Shown here piece after piece: positions 26,496 to 27,093 of a DNA stretch of 27,093 nt. Within the stretch, counting starts at the first letter, position 1; the number at the start of each line of letters is the position of its first letter. The DNA is from a virus, in IMG/VR virus record IMGVR_UViG_3300045135_001933, positions 1-27,093 of that record, one strand, 5' to 3'. The notes under the pieces were generated by a model. That model saw only the letters and a program-made list of their open reading frames with translations, did not search any database and was not told the DNA's origin. The translations under genes and the position numbers were made by a program.

Positions 26496-27093
26496 ATGGA
26501 AAGTATAATTTTTGCGGTGGACGGTAGAGACAAGCTAGTTGACACTATCGTTAAATTATTGACAATGACAATGTGTGAAGTAACCATCGGTGATATAAAT
26601 GCCGAGAAGTTTTCAGACGGTGAGGTCTGTGCTGACTTTCAGACATCGGTAAGAGGTAAGCGAGTATATTTGCTTTCATCACCGAACACAGCTGAGAAGG
26701 TACTCCAACTTAACTTTGCCATTGATGCTGCAAAGAGGGCTGGTTCTAAGGAGATAGTGCCAATCATACCTTACTTCCCATACGCAAGACAAGATAAGAA
26801 AGACCAACCTAGAGGACCGATTGGTGCTAAGGTCATGGCTGAGATGATTGAGAACCGAGGTGCGACATCTGTAATCACATTTGATTTACATGCGGACCAA
26901 ATTCAAGGGTTCTTCAATATTCCAGTTATGCATATGGAAGGTAAATATCTATTCGATAGATATGTCTTTGACCTTTACAGAGACCACATAGGGGATAACA
27001 TTGTGTTATGTGCCCCAGATGCTGGTGCTGCTAAGAGAGTTAAGGGATTCAGAGACCAACTAAAAGAAAGATGGAAAATGGACTTACCAATCG
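26496..27093 (+). CDS. prs: Ribose-phosphate pyrophosphokinase (PRPP synthetase), 3' end outside window
   Basis: About 199 residues are visible. FSDGEV (about 42-47), PIIPYFPYARQDKKD (about 89-103), and DLHADQIQGFF (about 130-140) are the conserved ATP and ribose-5-phosphate binding elements of class I PRPP synthetases. The PRPP-binding loop lies downstream of the window. PRPP is the co-substrate of NadV, so the gene would supply NAD salvage. A relative, ADP-ribose pyrophosphate synthetase (Adps of the NARP1 pathway), belongs to the same superfamily and cannot be excluded from this half. Confidence 0.9.
   Translation, partial: MESIIFAVDGRDKLVDTIVKLLTMTMCEVTIGDINAEKFSDGEVCADFQTSVRGKRVYLLSSPNTAEKVLQLNFAIDAAKRAGSKEIVPIIPYFPYARQDKKDQPRGPIGAKVMAEMIENRGATSVITFDLHADQIQGFFNIPVMHMEGKYLFDRYVFDLYRDHIGDNIVLCAPDAGAAKRVKGFRDQLKERWKMDLPI

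Noticed and set aside
1-27093. CRISPR arrays, insertion sequences or prophage integrase
   Set aside because: No regular repeats, transposase, terminal inverted repeats or integrase were seen.

Overview
The window looks like part of a large, probably virulent phage genome infecting a Bacteroidetes (flavobacterial-type) host. Every supported gene is on the + strand. The sequence is AT-rich, genes are short and packed with ATGA or TAATG overlaps, and Shine-Dalgarno sequences are mostly missing. Many transcription units start with the Bacteroidetes -33/-7 promoter (TTTG or TTG, 19-21 nt, TAnnTTTG), often only 5-30 nt before the ATG. Phage-type content includes a large tRNA array, a GP88-like protein, an HNH endonuclease inside the tRNA array, DHFR, a dCMP deaminase and a phage-type metallophosphatase. 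No structural, packaging or replication genes are visible.

Layout. 1-100: the 3' part of a tRNA-His and a tRNA fragment. 128-2264: small hypothetical and membrane proteins, including a mini HExxH protein and a UVR-motif protein. 2295-2543: strong promoter, short structured transcript or micro-ORF, intrinsic terminator. 2579-5227: boxA-like element followed by about 20 tRNA or tRNA-like genes, interrupted by an HNH endonuclease. 5252-7041: small proteins and a metallophosphoesterase. 7035-7363: a candidate RNase P RNA gene, followed 5 nt later by tRNA-Thr(GGT). 7499-11782: GP88-like protein, small genes, an HNH protein and two tandem multi-HTH paralogues. 11779-17897: macro-like protein, 2H phosphoesterase, PrsW-like protease, hot-dog thioesterase, DHFR, histone H1-like protein, cupin, YqeY-like and DUF3307-like proteins. 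17972-27093: NMN adenylyltransferase/Nudix, nicotinamide phosphoribosyltransferase, NADAR, dCMP deaminase, HAD-like, 2OG-Fe(II) oxygenase, Sir2, P-loop kinase-like protein and a PRPP synthetase that runs off the window.

Two themes stand out. First, the phage appears to carry a whole tRNA economy: an antitermination-like signal, many isoacceptor pairs, several non-canonical tRNA-like genes (one without a T arm, one with a ~50 nt insertion, two with odd anticodon loops) and its own RNase P RNA to process 5' ends. Second, genes for making NAD+ (Prs, NadV, NadM-Nudix) lie with genes that consume NAD+ or handle ADP-ribose (Sir2, NADAR, macro-like, 2H phosphoesterase). This resembles a phage strategy to restore NAD+ and undo ADP-ribosylation during anti-phage defence. 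Both readings are inferences from sequence motifs and gene order.
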